Positions 10,213 to 23,445 of a stretch of DNA of 64,000 nt are shown one piece after another. Numbering within the stretch: the first letter of the stretch is position 1; every line of letters begins with the position of its first letter. The notes under the pieces are model-generated. The model was not told where the DNA came from, ran no database searches, and saw nothing but the letters and a program-made list of their open reading frames with translations. The stretch spans positions 97,419,338 through 97,483,337 of the forward strand of contig NC_086247.1 in NCBI RefSeq assembly GCF_021018805.1, in the 5' to 3' direction. Source of the stretch: Prinia subflava (taxonomy: Eukaryota; Chordata; Aves; Passeriformes; Cisticolidae). Position numbers and translations under genes: made by a program.

Positions 10213-10865
10213 TGTAATAAACGCCAATCGCTTGTTTTAGAAATTTATAAAAGTTTAATAAAAATAAAATGGTTATAAAAATAATAATACAAATATAGTA
10301 ATAAAGGTTAAACAATTAGAGTTAGGACAATTAATGAGACAATAACAGCAAAGAGTTAGAGCCCGGGCTGGGTACCTCTTCCTGGACAAAAGTGAGCCAG
10401 GAAAAGGAGCCCGTTAAGGGAAAATTCACTCCTTAAGAGGAGTAATCTATTGCATATACAAAACATTTAATGATTATGCATATATTTTATTTAAAACAAG
10501 GAATCTGTCTGGTACTTGTCAAAAATTTTCTGTTAATCCCCAGGTGCCTTTGAGTCTAAATCAGGCTTGAAAAGGTTTGTTTCTGTTGATAAGGAACGCC
10601 ATAAATCCCTCTCCTCTGGAAAATTTAGGGATTTCTGTAATTGTTATCTCTGTGCAAAGAACCCCCTGATTATCTTCTCCTTTTCCTGAGCTAATAAAAA
10701 GAATACCTCACACACATAGTTTCTATTTTAACCACTAAAGCTTAATGTTAATTACAAAACCACATTTATTATATTTTTAAGAGGTTAATACAGCATAACT
10801 TTTCAACCTAGCATAATACATATAGTAAATATCTGCATAGAGCCATATAATATGCATTTTTCACA
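10213..10865 (-). repeat. ERV-A 5' LTR
   Basis: This 653-bp copy has the same length as the 3' LTR and TG/CA ends. The differences I count lie mainly at 10545-10800. It is followed outside by GTGC, the target duplication. Confidence 0.95.
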
Positions 10866-11025
10866 GTGCTGTCCACGATGTTATGTGCTGGCTCACTGGG
10901 AGAAAAGAGGGTGGCTGGAACACAGTCTCTTTGGTATGTATTCCATACCAAAAGTCCCATTCCATTTTCTCAGTGGTCAAACCACATACCAATATTCAAG
11001 AACTGGTCCTTGATAAGTCCTTGTC

Positions 11026-11572
11026 TGTTGTAGTTTAAATTTGGGGGGTCCCCAGGGAGTGCTCCCCGGGAGATCCCCAGGTCCTAGGGTCGTGGGTGTC
11101 CCCATGCTGGCAGGCAAAGAGACTTCAGACGGCTGCTGAGGTGCTGATGAGATGAGGGTTTATTCAGAGTCTCACTCCAGGCAGGGAGCATGGTCCTGCG
11201 GGACAGGGGGAAGGGAAGGGGAGAAGGGGAAGGGAAGGGGAGAGGGGGAAGGGAGGAGAGGGAAGGGGAGCATCTTGAGACCTCCAGGGGGAAGGGGGGC
11301 AAAGAGAGCGAGCCCCCTGAGTTTGCACTCTTAACACAGAGGTTCAAAGTGGGCGCAGTAAGATTCTTATCCAATGAGGTTACAGATACACAATACTGCA
11401 GGGAGGGTACAGACTTGGGATAAACCATACATTTTCCAGGGGTGAACAAGAGCATACCATTTCCATAAAATGCAATTCCACACTTGTCTTTTCCAAAGAA
11501 ATCTAAGGTCCTGACAGGGCAATATTCCATATTCTTCTTCAACTAAAAAAACTGTGTTAACCCATAACAACA
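11026..11572 (-). mobile_element. Solo LTR (class I-like), about 547 bp
   Basis: It begins TGTTGT and ends ACAACA, a perfect 6-bp terminal inverted repeat. On the minus strand a U3-like stretch is followed by GAATAAACCCTCATC (polyadenylation signal) and a GC-rich U5. A polypurine/polypyrimidine tract at about 11200-11275 is internal to it. No clean target duplication is visible. The 152-codon minus-strand open frame inside it is fortuitous. Confidence 0.65.
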
Positions 11573-13706
11573 CCTTTCAGAATCACTGTGATCACTAGTA
11601 TTTGGCTTCATGATGTAGGGAGGTTCAGTCATGCTTTCTGATAGCCAAAATCTAAATCATGACACAAATTGATAATTTCTTTCAGTGATCACACTTTCTC
11701 ATTTAGCATAGCCTTACAAAGGCTACTTGTAAAACTAACATCTCTCAAGTAGCATTTTAGCACATAATAGTAAAAGTAATTTCTTAAACGTGCATCAGAC
11801 TGTACACAATAAGAGCTTTGCCATATGATTGTAAGTGGGATTCTACAAATCCTTTCTACTGTTTGGACAGGAAACATGAAGCTGTGATTCTGGCAAATAA
11901 GACTTCTAGAAGGCATACTAGATACTTTACAAGCAACATCTAATGTGGTACACATACTTGCTCCTCTCCTAAAGATTATTTTGAAGTAATTCATGTCAAG
12001 GGGCATCATTCATGCATTTCTATTGCTTGACACATGGAGTTTACTACTCCTAAGTTGTCATGGCCAACTCATCTCCTGCCTTGACCAGCTTTGCACAGCC
12101 CTCTGTGCTTCTCCCCAGCAGCTAAACCTACACAATGCTTGAGCCAGCAGGAATGTTCAGATTTGGCTGGAACATTAAAACTTGATTATGATTTAGTTTA
12201 TTATAATATAATAAATTTATATTATAATAAATTTATTATTTATTTTATGAAACATCACAGAATGTTTCTAAGGTGATTGTGGTACACAGACGAGTAGGAA
12301 CTGCACCAAAAGTCTGACTGCCTGTCCAGAGAGTGCTGCCATCCAGCTATTCCCACAGAAGATGCTCACTTCACTGCTCCAGTGCAGGAGAAAACCCAGT
12401 GTCAGGCTATGTCATAACACACTTCTAGTCTCTGGTCAGATGTGCTGATCATAGGTTCAAGTTCTTGTGGAAGTAGTCTCAAAGATCTAGAACATCCATT
12501 TCATTCAAAATACCAATGCAGAAAACCACAATTTACTAGGAATGAAAAGAGAAAATGGATGACTATATACATTCACTTGAAATTCTTCTGTACCTAGAGC
12601 AGCAGCGTAATCTAAGGAGAATAAACAGCTGCTGTCAGAGCCCTCCCCACCACTTTCTTCTCTCTTATATCAACATTCCTAATAAGCAATAATTTTGGAG
12701 CTTTAAAAAAAAAAATCATGTTCTACAACCTCAACACAGGCACTTAAAATATTGTAATTTCCTGAAATCCATTCAATTTAGCATAATATTCAGGCCTTGA
12801 AAGTGGCATCACATTTCTTGGCATCTATAGGCAATTGTTATGCATGGCTCCAGGTACTGCATAAGAATATGCAATGTTGTCATGTTTTATGAGGCCATAA
12901 CACAGTAACCTATGCTGTGTTAAAGTAGGCTGCCCCATTGGGGATTGGGATTATTGTCTCATAAAAATTGCATAATGGTATTACTTTTGTCCTTGGTTGT
13001 ACAGCAAACATTTCAGATGAGGTTATACTGAACTTTTTTCCTTGATTAAAATTCTTTGTATTATTTTTCTTCAATATTTTTGTTTTTCAGAAGCTTTCAC
13101 AAGTGTTCTGTAAATAAACAACTATGCAGGCAACAAGGAAGACAGAGTGTTCCAAATGCTCTTTCTCTTTGATTTTATAATAGTCTAACCTATATTGTAC
13201 ATCACAGACCTGAAACGTCCTGAAAACAAATTTCATAAATCTTTATTCATAAAATGCTCCTTTGTAGAGACACCAGACTTCTCATTTCTGCAGAAGAGAT
13301 AAAACTTTACCTATATTTAATATATTAATCCCTCACAACTGTATTTGCTTATAGACACACAATCCTTTCCATAAAAATGAGATCCACAAGTTATTACACT
13401 GACTCAGAGACTTAGATTCTTATTCTCCAGTGGTGTTAAACATACTGTGCTAGAAACTATGACAGCATCTTCCTGTCATCCAGTTTATACGTTTATTGCA
13501 TTTGTCCACCTCCTGTGTTCTGTCAATAATTATTACTCACTGTAGTTATTGCACAATTAGAAGAAACAGTTGGATCAACATTGAGCAGACTCTAGCAAAC
13601 CAATCAAGCTTTTAAGTTTTTTAAGGGTCTACAAATATTATAAACCCATGTGGTGCAATGAGAAAAAGATATACCTCCACATTATGTCTCTGCTGATAGT
13701 GAAATC
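11573..13706. other. Non-coding DNA
   Basis: I see no gene or repeat ends here. A short AT palindromic tract (TATAATATAATAAATTTATATTATAATAAATT) lies near 12200-12245. Confidence 0.5.
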
Positions 13707-13855
13707 ACAGAATGGCTGAAGTTGAAAGGGACCTCTGGAGGCCACCTGGTCTAACCCCTTTGCTCAAGAAGGACCACCTCAACCTGGTGGCCGAGGAACA
13801 TGTCCAGACGGCTTTTGAATATCACCAAAAAGGGAAACTCCACATACCCCAAGGG
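13707..13855 (-). mobile_element. CR1 LINE fragment
   Basis: ATCACAGAATGGCTGAAGTTG, GGGACCTCTGGAGG and the following text match the reverse complement of the CR1 3' region, a retrotransposon common in birds. It is non-coding and 5' truncated. Confidence 0.75.
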
Positions 13856-14030
13856 TGTGCTGGTGTTGGCCGAGATAAAGTTAATTTTCTAGTAGCTTGT
13901 ATGGGGCTACATTTTGGATGGAATGAAACACTTGTTTTTCGGTTTCTGCATATCACCTCGTGTCCTGTCACTGGGAATCGCTGAAGAGAGCATGGTTTCC
14001 TCTTTTTTCTTCTTTTTTGTACACATTGAT
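13856..14030 (+). mobile_element. ERVL-type LTR fragment inside CR1
   Basis: TGGTGTTGGCCGAGATAAAGTTAATTTTCTAGTAGC followed by GGGGCTACATTTTGGAT resembles the start of the common avian ERVL LTRs. CR1 sequence resumes on its right, so it is a later insertion or a rearranged piece. Its right edge is approximate. Confidence 0.55.
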
Positions 14031-14074
14031 AAGATCCATCCCACCAGCACCAAACATTCACTTCTGAATGGTAC

Positions 14075-14345
14075 CAACTCTGCTCATAGGAGTGATGTTC
14101 CAGTCCCTTCATCACCTTTGTGACGCTTCACTGGACTCTCTCCACTATGTCCATGTCTCTCTTGTCCTGGAGGCCCAGAATACACTCCATGTGTGGCCTC
14201 ACCAGTGCTGAGGAGAGGGGAAGGATCATGCCCCTTAGCCTGCTGAGGGACAGGATACCATTAGCTCAGGATACCATTAGCCTTTTTTGCTGTAAGGGCA
14301 CAATTGGCTCAGTGTCATTTGGGGTCCATGAGGACCCTGATACTG
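14075..14345 (-). mobile_element. CR1 LINE fragment (continued)
   Basis: Stretches such as CTGGACTCTCTCCACTATGTCC, GTGGCCTCACCAGTGCTGAGGAGAGG and AGGATACCATTAGCC are CR1 in reverse orientation. A 17-bp stretch (AGGATACCATTAGC plus flank) is tandemly doubled at about 14246-14280. Confidence 0.75.
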
Positions 14346-15856
14346 CCAAGCTGATTTCAAGCTGGGTGGCACTCAGCTTGGTATGGTATGTGTTGGTATA
14401 TGGTGCTAAATTGCTGGTCCTAGCACCCTAGTGGTGCATAAATTGCTGGCCCTGGGCAGATACCCCAGTGGCTTCAGCAGCAGACTGCAGCACACAGCTC
14501 CATTATACTGCTGGAAGACTCTGTCCAACCTGAATGTGGGCAGCTACGAATGTCCCGTGAAGTAGAACTTCAACTTTTGCTCCAGCAGGAGGGAAACCAA
14601 ATGAAGTGCCAAAGTGGACAAGGTCAAAGGCATAACAGAAGCCTCCAGGAAAAGATGCAAGGCAATTTATGAACAGAAAGCAGCTCTTTGGCAATCAAAT
14701 CACTAATGCAGGTGCATTACTAGAGCACCTGCATATTTCTTAGGCATAATTGACCTCTTTATGAGTTAAGTGAAGGTGGCCAATCCACCTCAGTCAAAAC
14801 ATAAAATGTTGGCCCAAATTGCTGTCATGCAACACATTATAACATGATCTCATGGTGTTGATGTAAAATTCCCACTGAAGTCCAAGTGTCATAATTGGTG
14901 TGGAATGGGCTATAGCCAACCACTGCCCACACCAGGGTCTGTTATTGACAGGTGTCTCCACCCACTGGGACCAGTGTGGACCCAGATGGCAGCAGCACAT
15001 CCAGGCATGCCACTGATCAGCACAGAGGAATAAGCTCGTTCCTCTGCAGGTCCTGTAAGCCTTGACAGCACTACCCCACAAGCTGCTGTCAGACTGTACC
15101 CAGCTTTTCTGCCCTGTGTGTAAAGAGTGTTAGGAGCTCGTGATGTGAGCACCATCTTTTCACCCAGGAGACTATCAAGGGGGTGGTGAAGCTGCTCGAT
15201 AGAGTAAGAGCATCCATAATTCCTTCAGTGGGTGGAGGTCAACTTGGATACCCTGACAAGCATCCAGCAGGACCATGGGGAGGTGTGGCCTCTGCAGCCA
15301 TGCACAGTTAGCAACACAGGGTTCTGTCTTGAGAGAGTCAAATTTACTCCTTTACTCCCCTACAGAAGTTACCAGTTTATTCCTGATACTGACTCAACGG
15401 TGATACTAGAGCTTTCACAGTTGCATGTGTTCATTAGATGAGTGATTCAGTGCAACAAGAGTATAGCACAAAACAGGAGTTTAGAGATTCCGTTCTCTTT
15501 TAAAAATGAGCTATTTTTCCATTCTGTCCTTTTCCCATGGGTCTGTGTACTAGTTCAAAGAAAAAAGTTGAAGGTATGATTGAATTTGCACTACTGTTTA
15601 GTTTCCAACTGAGAAAGTCTGATGGCAGCAGTTCACTTCCAAATGATGAATAACAAAAGAAAATTGTTTCAACAAAGAAAGGTCAGCATGACAACTAAAT
15701 ATGTAGCATGACAACTAAATATGTACCATACAATTTAAATAGAATCTCCCATTAGTTTTAGAGTGCTGTAGTTCACGGATTTCAGAATGGACCAGAGAAA
15801 ATGTAACACTGTATATGAAATCACTGTGAGTTATACGCTCACAAACAATATAGCTC
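14346..15856. other. Unassigned non-coding DNA
   Basis: No feature can be named with confidence. A perfect 10-bp inverted repeat (ATGCAGGTGC and GCACCTGCAT with a 9-bp loop) lies at about 14707-14735. A 20-bp tandem duplication (AGCATGACAACTAAATATGT) lies at about 15685-15725. The minus-strand open frames at 14794-15155 are short and not clearly of any family. Confidence 0.4.
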
Positions 15857-16330
15857 ACTGTGAGGGAAGAGACATCACCGACTCAAAATTAGGTTTGACC
15901 AGAAGTTTAATAAAGGATTTTTTCCTTTGAAGTTTGTTAAAAACAGGGGTAAAATGACAGTGCAAAAAGTGCAAAATCCCAAGACTCAACTATTTCAGTT
16001 CTGAAATAGTATTAGACTGCATCATTTCTCAATTCTTTAACAGGAAAAATTGCCTGTTCAGGACCACATTTTTAAGTCATAAAAAGTCTTTGTGGTTGAT
16101 TTTCTCTCCCGTTTATAAAAGAAAGCAGGGAGCTGGGGATCACCACGAGACAGGATGTTATGCAGTTTGCATGAGAGAGCTAGAGCCAATATTGCAGGAA
16201 GAGTAAAGTTGGCTCTGCTTTTTTGACTGCATGGGAAGGCAGGTCTGTTAGCTCAGAGGGTATAGAGATTACCCATCATTCTCTTGACAGCAGAAGTCAG
16301 TAATTGTCTCTCTGACTGCAGCAGCACAGC
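15857..16330 (-). mobile_element. Probable decayed LTR
   Basis: The plus strand begins TGTGAGGGAAGAGACATCACCGACTC and has TTTAATAAAGG soon after. Reversed, this is a polyadenylation signal followed by a U5-like end terminating in CA. The U3 end is not clear and there is no target duplication. Confidence 0.4.
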
Positions 16331-16643
16331 AAATTAAAAATGGTCCTGCAACTCAAGTAAGCAGAAAAAAATGGCATCCTCATAATACTTGAGGAGTAGA
16401 AACATTTCCTACAATGTGTTAAAGTGCTATTGCAAGTTCAATAGCAACTCTAGAGGTTCAAAACTTAACTGCTGTTAGGAGCTATGTAGTATGAAATATT
16501 TCATCTGCTGGATAAAGAAAGATTAGTAAGGAAAAGTGAAATTCATGGGAAATGGAAAAAAGATGCATTTTAAGTCTGTCTGTGATAAGCATTAAAAAGG
16601 CCAGACTTTCAGATATGTCAAGTATATGTTCTGAAACATAGCT

Positions 16644-17255
16644 TGTCTTGGGTTGGAAAATATAACCAAAAATGTGTATTCTATTTTCATCTGTTGAAGC
16701 CAGTTGGGAGATATTGTTCCTTATCTCTTGTAACTCTAGGGTTGGAAAGAGGGCAGATGCCTTCTGATAATGGGACACCTGATAACATCAGGTATGGCAG
16801 TGCCTTCTTATCTCTTCCTCCACCCACCCTGCTCTGAGGGATATCACCTGTGAATGGGCCATTTAAGGCCTCTCACAGGACTGATAACATTACCTCATTC
16901 CATTGTGAGATGCTCCACCCAGTAGGAGGAGCCAAAGCCTTTCCACCGAGATAAAACCAGCAATCCCAAATACCAGGAGAGCCTGTTTCCACTGGATTCC
17001 CAGAGGACGAGTGGACCCTTTTCTTGAGGATCATCTCTACTTCAACGGAGCCACAACTGTCACTCTGGGAGGACTTACTTCGGGCTGCTTCCAACACCCT
17101 GACCAACAGGGTGTCAGGTTTGCATTCTGACTCTGTCAGTGGTCTTTTGTACTATTGCATTTATCTTATTTTTATTTTTCTTGTTGTTTGTTCTCTCTCT
17201 ATTAAATTGTATTTCTGACTTGGAGTCTCACTGGTTTTGCTTTCAAACCAGCACA
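16644..17255 (+). mobile_element. Solo LTR with 5-bp duplication TAGCT
   Basis: This 612-bp LTR begins TGTCTTGGGTTGG and ends AAACCAGCACA. It is flanked by TAGCT at 16639-16643 and 17256-17260. It has a TATTAAATTG polyadenylation-like signal near 17205. The same family occurs in reverse at 22813 and, as a related form, in LTR-X at 26089. Confidence 0.88.
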
Positions 17256-17260
17256 TAGCT

Positions 17261-20200
17261 ACAATCCCATAGTGCAGTTAAAAAAGGAGACAAGAAGAGA
17301 GATAATTGTGGTTACTCATTTTATACCTTGGCCAGAGTTTCAGGGTCTGTAACCATAAATCTGAAGTAAAAGCCAAACATTTCTATTAGAGTGTGTGAAG
17401 CAAGGGGATATATCTGAGAGCAGATACCAAATCTTGGCTCTTGTACACAGAAACCTGATTTCATACTATACCCAGGCTTGTCTTTAATATTGACCCTAAT
17501 TTATAGATTACAGGGTTTGGTGTTTTTTTCAGGCACTTCCAGGAAGCTCTTTAAGCAACATCCAAAATTAAATATTTGTGTCTGTTTATTCTCTCCACTA
17601 TTAACTGCATGTAAGATTTTTATAGTCTTACTCTCTGCTTCTGACAAAGTCACATGCCCTGTTCTTTCTCCTTTCCCTTTCTGTATGTAAGAAAACAGTT
17701 TTTCTTAGACACAGCTCCTGATATTTGGAGCTGGTGAAAAATATTAAACACACCAAGCTATGAAAATTTCCCTTGTGTTGATTAAATAAGCATATATGAA
17801 AATTATACAAGGAAGCTGTTTTATTATTTGATTTGTTGTAAAACCAAAAGAGTATGGTTTGTTCTTATAACTGAATTCAGCTGCAAACATCCATGCAATT
17901 TAATGCTCTGACTAGTCAGAACAATCACAGTTATTGCAAATTTTATTTGTGCTGTAGGCCAGAATTTGTATGTACAATTTGCCAGAGGGAAAGGGAAGAA
18001 TGGGTTATAGATACTTCTGAGTGCTTCTTAGGACAGACTGTATACTACATACATATAAAGGTATATTTTGCTGAAATATTTTAGATGGCAGGTAAGGATC
18101 AGCATTTCCATGCATGGAAAACATTTTCCACATTCTTAGTATCCATCACTCTAAGGCTGCTATCAGTGACATCCAAACCCCAGTACTTCTACTGATAAGA
18201 GCATCTGATTTTAAACATCAGCCTAAAAGCACAAATTCGTTTATAGAAGACAGAAACAGAATCTGAAAACTATCCCTGTCTTCAGAAAGTCTCTGTGTTA
18301 AAATGTTCTTAAAACAGGTTTTCATTCCAAATGCTGGGTTTAATTCTTGGAAATAATTAGTAAGCCATGCAAGACTTGATGGAAAAGCATGTATAGATAT
18401 GACAGGTATAATAATGTTTTCCTGATATCTCACTGGGTCAACAAGTAGATAACATACGTGGTGTCTTGTTCTAAAGTGGCCAGAAAGGATGCTAACAAAG
18501 GATTATCTATGACAGAAACAATTAATTACAGAAGAGAAATCCATAAGTAAGTTAAACAAAATAAAACACGAGGTACAATAGTCTAGAAATTAGGTACACC
18601 AAGGAAAGAAATCTTTGTTGACCTTTAAAGACAGACAAATGGCTTTGCAAGCTCCAGCATTATTGTGTTATACAGTTCCCATAATTACAGTCCTCCTATT
18701 ACCTGCAGCCCTCCTCAGGGTGCTGAGGCCAGCAGAATGACTCTAGGTAAATTCACAGGACAGAAAGAGACATCAAGATCACAGGACTTGTTGCCTCAGT
18801 GAGAGAAGAGGCTCAGGCTGCCCCAAGCTAGGCACAGCCAATTCCAGCAGCCCCAGTGCAGCCCCTCAGCCCTTTAGCCCCTCAGTCCCACAAGACAAAA
18901 CCCAGTAAAGAAATGCAGTCCACACTCACCTTCATTCATGAAAACCGGTGGATAAAGATACCAAAAGCAAGTATTCTCTTGCCTATTTTTTCTCATAAAT
19001 CTGGCACTGAAATCCTGTACTTCCCTCTTAGGATGCCCAAGTTGAAAATCCAGAGATAAATATAATACAGAATTAGAATATTATCATGTTACTGCACCAA
19101 TTAATGAGCACCATAGGTTAATAAGGCTAACTATAGATCCATTATTATATGATGGTATTTAGCATTGCTGTTTCAGGAGAAGCTTCATTGGTAAAACCCA
19201 CTGTGAATTTCTCTTGGTTCATATTTCATCATAGGGAAGAAAATGCCAAAGAATGGTCTATGGAGTAACACAACTCAAATCAGCCTACAAAAAGGTTGCA
19301 GCTAGTGACCTACAAGCAGCAAAAGAATACAGTCTGGTAAAGACCCTGAGACAGAACAGTATTGAGCAGAACAAGTTGCTCATTTTCTGGAGGAGAAAAG
19401 TGTTTTTTCCTTTAAACACAGTGTCATTGCTTGTTAATCCTGATCATCCTGGCATCCTTTATTTAAAAGTAAATAGTGGTAGTGAAAATCTAAATGCAGC
19501 TCAACTTTTACAAGCTGTTTGAATTTCAGATCTTTTTTCCAAATATTTTTCACAGTATTTGGGACATTTAAAAACTACTATTTTTACAGAAGCAACAACA
19601 ATTTTAGAAATTTTAAATTCTGCCAGTAGAAATGATGCCAAGAAGAAAAATTCTTAAGATGTATTAAGATCTAGAAGTACAGCTCCTTTTATTAAAGTAT
19701 TCTGTAAGGCCCTTGAGCTTTCTATGTATCAAGACAAACCCACATGTTTCAGATCTCTGCAAGGTTTAAAAGTCAAACTTTGGTGAAGTAAAATGGAACT
19801 GATGGTTTTAGAGGCTTCTCTCAGGTTAAAATTCTAGGAGAATGAGAGTATAGTATAGGAGAACAGGCTTTCTAGGAAAGTGAAAGAAGTCACCTATGGT
19901 GAACACGTGCTTCTCCACAGTATGGGACCTTATTAGTAAAAATGAAAAACACCAGAATCACAAAAGGGATCCTAGGACAAATAATAAACTTTCTATAAAT
20001 AAATAATATACTAGAAGGAAATCTGTCAAACTGGAGAAAGTCACACCAGCTGAATAATTCAATAGCTTGTTTTGAGATTCATGTCACCTACCATTTTTCC
20101 TAACAGCTCTGCCAAAATAATGGGCAAATACTAATTACATGCAAATGAGAAACCACCGATAACACAGAAAAAGATCAGAGCAGTACAAGAATTAAAGGAC

Positions 20201-20469
20201 TTTGAAGGGAGGAGTAAAGCACACTGAAATTTCAATTTCATGAAACACAAACCTTTTTATTAAGAGATTGGTATAAAGGGACTTGCAAATAGTAACATTC
20301 TCAACAGGAAATAACTGAAGAGGAGATAGTTTTGAATGTATGGATTAGCCAAAGATAAGTATAAGCTACCAGAATAGTCATGAGAAAAGTAAATACCATG
20401 CTAGAATGCATCAGGTGAGGTTTCACTGTTAGCAATAGGCATGTATTCACAGCTATAATCAAGGCTCCT
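17261..20469. other. Non-coding DNA
   Basis: About 3.2 kb has no coding or repeat signature that I can support. Open frames are short and lack context. Confidence 0.5.
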
Positions 20470-20615
20470 CAGCTTTTCTGGAGGATGACTTCTTTGGGCA
20501 ATGTCCTGAGGCATGTGGTGAGAATCTTGGGGCTTTGCTGTGGAGGCCCAGGAGTGGACATCAATGATTCCTGTTTTTCCCTTCCAACTCAGGATAATTC
20601 ATGATTCTATGATTC
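20470..20615 (+). mobile_element. CR1 LINE 3' end
   Basis: CCCTTCCAACTCAGGATAATTCATGATTCTATGATTC is the diagnostic CR1 3' terminus with its 8-bp ATTCTATG repeat. The 5' limit is approximate. Confidence 0.8.
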
Positions 20616-21429
20616 ACTATGGCAGATAACTTCCAAGAAATTTCAGCATACAACAATAAGAAAATACTCCTTGCCTTTTCTCAAGGCGCAAAGAGCATAA
20701 TTCACTGTGATTTTACAAAATTACACAAATATAATTAACATATATCTAATGTCCTACTTAGCTTTTGAAAGACAGGAAAAGAATTACTGCCTTGTGTCAG
20801 AGGAAGCAGTGACATGCTTTAGGTCAAGCAAAAACCCACAGGCAGAGCTTTGCAGACACATTTATCTGCCCTCCTTTAACCTTTTAGCTGTTGTGCTGCA
20901 GTGATTTGTCACTATTTTTGTCATAGAATAAATAAAATTAAGAAATGCTACAGCTCCATGAGATCCCTGCTTTGTGATGCAAATGAAGAGCTGCTGAAAA
21001 AAACTGTAATAAAACATGGTTCAGAGATGCACCACAATTTTTTCTCCGAGAAAACTTTTTCAGCCATGTCATTTCAGTGTAATATTCCTATGTAGAGAGC
21101 CAAATTTTGAGTAGTTTCAAGGCTTACTTATCATCTTTAAACTTTAACTAGAAGTGTTCTTTCTACTCTTGTTAGTCATAAGCCATTTTCTCTATTCAGG
21201 CTCAGAACATTTTTTATCTGCTCCCCAAGTCTTATAAACTTTATGAACTTCATAAACAAGGATGCCCTCTACTTCATGAAGTCACATCTAATTTCAGATT
21301 CTGGATTAAAAATATATAGTCCCACTAAACATTAGTAAAAATTGCATATAATCTGATATTACCCTAGAGACAACATGTCTGAAACACCATTTACACTCTT
21401 GCCTGCAATTCTAACTTCAGCATATGTGT
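20616..21429. other. Non-coding DNA
   Basis: Nothing recognisable lies between two CR1 fragments. Confidence 0.5.
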
Positions 21430-21842
21430 AATGACACATATGGGGGTTGTTTAGCCTGAAGAAAGGAGGCTCAGGGGTAACCTTATCAGTCTCTTCAACT
21501 ACTTGAAAGGTGGTTGTAGTCAGGTGGAGGTTGGTCTCTTCTCCCAGACAACAGCTGGCAGAAGGAGAGGACATAGTCTTGAGCTGTGCCAAGAGAAGTT
21601 TAGGTTAGATGTTAGAAAGAAATTCCTCACTGAAAGAGTGATCCACACTGAAAGTGTGTGCTGGAATCGTCTGCCCAGGGAGGTGGTGGAGTCACTGTCC
21701 CTAGAAGTATTTTAAAAAAACCTGGGCATGGAACTCAGTGCCACAGTTTAGTTGATGAGAGGAGGTGTCAGTTTAGATCATAGGTAGAGTTGATGATCTC
21801 AAAGGTCTTTTTTAACCTAGTTCGATCTGTGATTCTGTGACT
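21430..21842 (+). mobile_element. CR1 LINE fragment, 3' region
   Basis: TTGTTTAGCCTGAAGAAAGGAGGCTCAGGGG, GAAGTTTAGGTTAGATGTTAGAAAGAAATTC and CTGCCCAGGGAGGTGGTGGAGTCACTGTCCCT are CR1 3' non-coding sequence. It ends in GATTCTGTGA. The open frame at 21503-21715 runs through this repeat and is not a gene. Confidence 0.88.
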
Positions 21843-22812
21843 GATCAGGGCATTGACCCAGTTTGATTTACAGGAGCCACACTACAGTTTAGAGCAGCAG
21901 TTCCCAAGACTGCTCATATTGCTCTGTCCTCTTCCCACCTTGTCACTTTACTGGTCTCCACTCTGATTTTTGAACCACTGCTTGTTCCTACCTTTACCCA
22001 GAGAAAGCAGCTTTTGCCTGCTTACTGCCTACACCATCCCTGTCTTCTCGTGCTCCTCCTGAAATGGTAACTCACTTTACCTCCCAGAACAACTTCACGA
22101 CCGAGAAGTGCTCATGTAATTTAAATTGTATGTACTAGCATAAAAATTATATACATTATTCAAGCAATTAGTGACCTTAAACAGCTTTCCACAGCAGAAG
22201 AAATTGTCCTTCATTTTGCTTCAGAGGACAAAAAAAAGGAAAAAAACAAACAGAGCCCCCCAAAATTGGCAGAGCTAATGAACTACGACACTTTTATTCT
22301 TCTGTATATAAAAAGGACCAGAAAGTTTTTCTGGGTACTTCTACACTAGGATAAGAGATTCTTTTTTAATTAAATAAGTATTTCTCTTTTCCATACAAAT
22401 GAGAAATGTTCTAAGAACAGATATGTGTACAATTTCTCATGCATGTAACATTTTTAAAGTCATTACTACATACACTATGAGGTATTTGATGCACAAATGT
22501 TGAAAATTCATAAAAGGAGAAAAAATATTTTCAGCAGAAGCCTAGGTCTATGACTTTTAACAGATTACATACAATTACTATCTGTTAATAGTAGTACAAT
22601 GTAATACAATGCATGCAGCAGCACTGTTAAATATTTTAGGACAGCTTTGAGACACCTCATGAGTAAGTAACACCAAAAAAAAATAAAGCAAAATTTTAAA
22701 AGAAAAAAATGTAAAAAATAAGTTGCATTGAGCTTTTCAAGTAGATTATTGAACCCAAATATTTTCCTACATGATACATGAAAATGTCCTTCAGCTGCAT
22801 TCCAAGGACAAC
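21843..22812. other. Non-coding DNA
   Basis: AT-rich DNA without recognised features. Confidence 0.5.
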
Positions 22813-23340
22813 TGTCTTGGTTTAGCAAGACAGATACCTGTCAGGGAAAATTGCAGTTTCCCTTGGAATGGAGAATGTAAAACCCCCCTCCCTCCAAATT
22901 ATTATAATTTTGCAATTAGGAGCTTTCAGGCAAAAATACGGGAATAGGAGTAACAGTTCTTAACTAAGAATATTAAAAATGCAAATGCAGTAATACAAAA
23001 CAAAACCAAGCAAGCAAACAAACAAAAGTCTTAGAAAACCCTGAAGCAGCCAGGAATACAACCTGACACCCTGTTGGCCAGGGTGTTGGAAGCAGTCCAA
23101 ATAATTCCTCCTGGAGTGATAGATGTGGTTCTGTTGAAGTAGAGATGATCCTATAGACAGGTTCAGTGGTTCAGTGGTTCAGTGAGATGAGTCCAGTCTT
23201 CCTCTGAGAATCCAGTGGAAAAGAGGATGTCTGGGGTCCCTGTGTCCCCATTTTTATCTGTGTAGGGAATGGTTGGCTCCCCCCCACTGGGTGGTGCATC
23301 TCACAATGGGATGGTGTAATGTGTCATGTCATAGATGCTG
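22813..23340 (-). mobile_element. Solo LTR, same family as 16644-17255
   Basis: It starts TGTCTTGGTTTAGCAAGACAG. Its reverse complement carries the same GGATCATCTCTACTTCAAC and GGACTGCTTCCAACACCCTGGCCAACAGG blocks as the plus-strand copy at 16644. The U3 end seems truncated near 23340. It contains a local triplication of GGTTCAGT at 23161-23183. Confidence 0.75.
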
Positions 23341-23445
23341 AGCTGACAGGCCAAACATCAAATCCATGTCTAAGATGTCAGTGAACACATTCAGTGCTTG
23401 TAGCTCAGTGTGTAGCTGCAGTGTGAGCTGGAGGTTGAAGTCTGG

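Larger units (their letters stand above)
4417..10865 (-). mobile_element. ERV-A: internally deleted class I provirus
   Basis: This is a complete provirus frame in minus orientation: 5' LTR 10213-10865, PBS 10192-10209, long leader, gag, protease and integrase scraps, env remnant, polypurine tract, 3' LTR 4417-5069. The ends are TG/CA and are flanked by GTGC at 4413-4416 and 10866-10869, a 4-bp target duplication as in gammaretroviruses. By eye the two LTRs differ at about 10 of 653 positions. The coding region is deleted between the start of protease and the start of integrase, and again between the integrase core and env. The element could only have moved with help, or was deleted after insertion. 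Gag with a single zinc knuckle and the gamma-type capsid homology region place it in class I. Confidence 0.93.

Noticed and set aside
11084..11542. 152-codon minus-strand frame
   Set aside because: It lies wholly inside a solo LTR and ends in low-complexity proline/serine text.
14503..15155. Minus-strand frames that vaguely recall ERVL pol
   Set aside because: I could not find a catalytic motif or an alignable block, so I left it unassigned.
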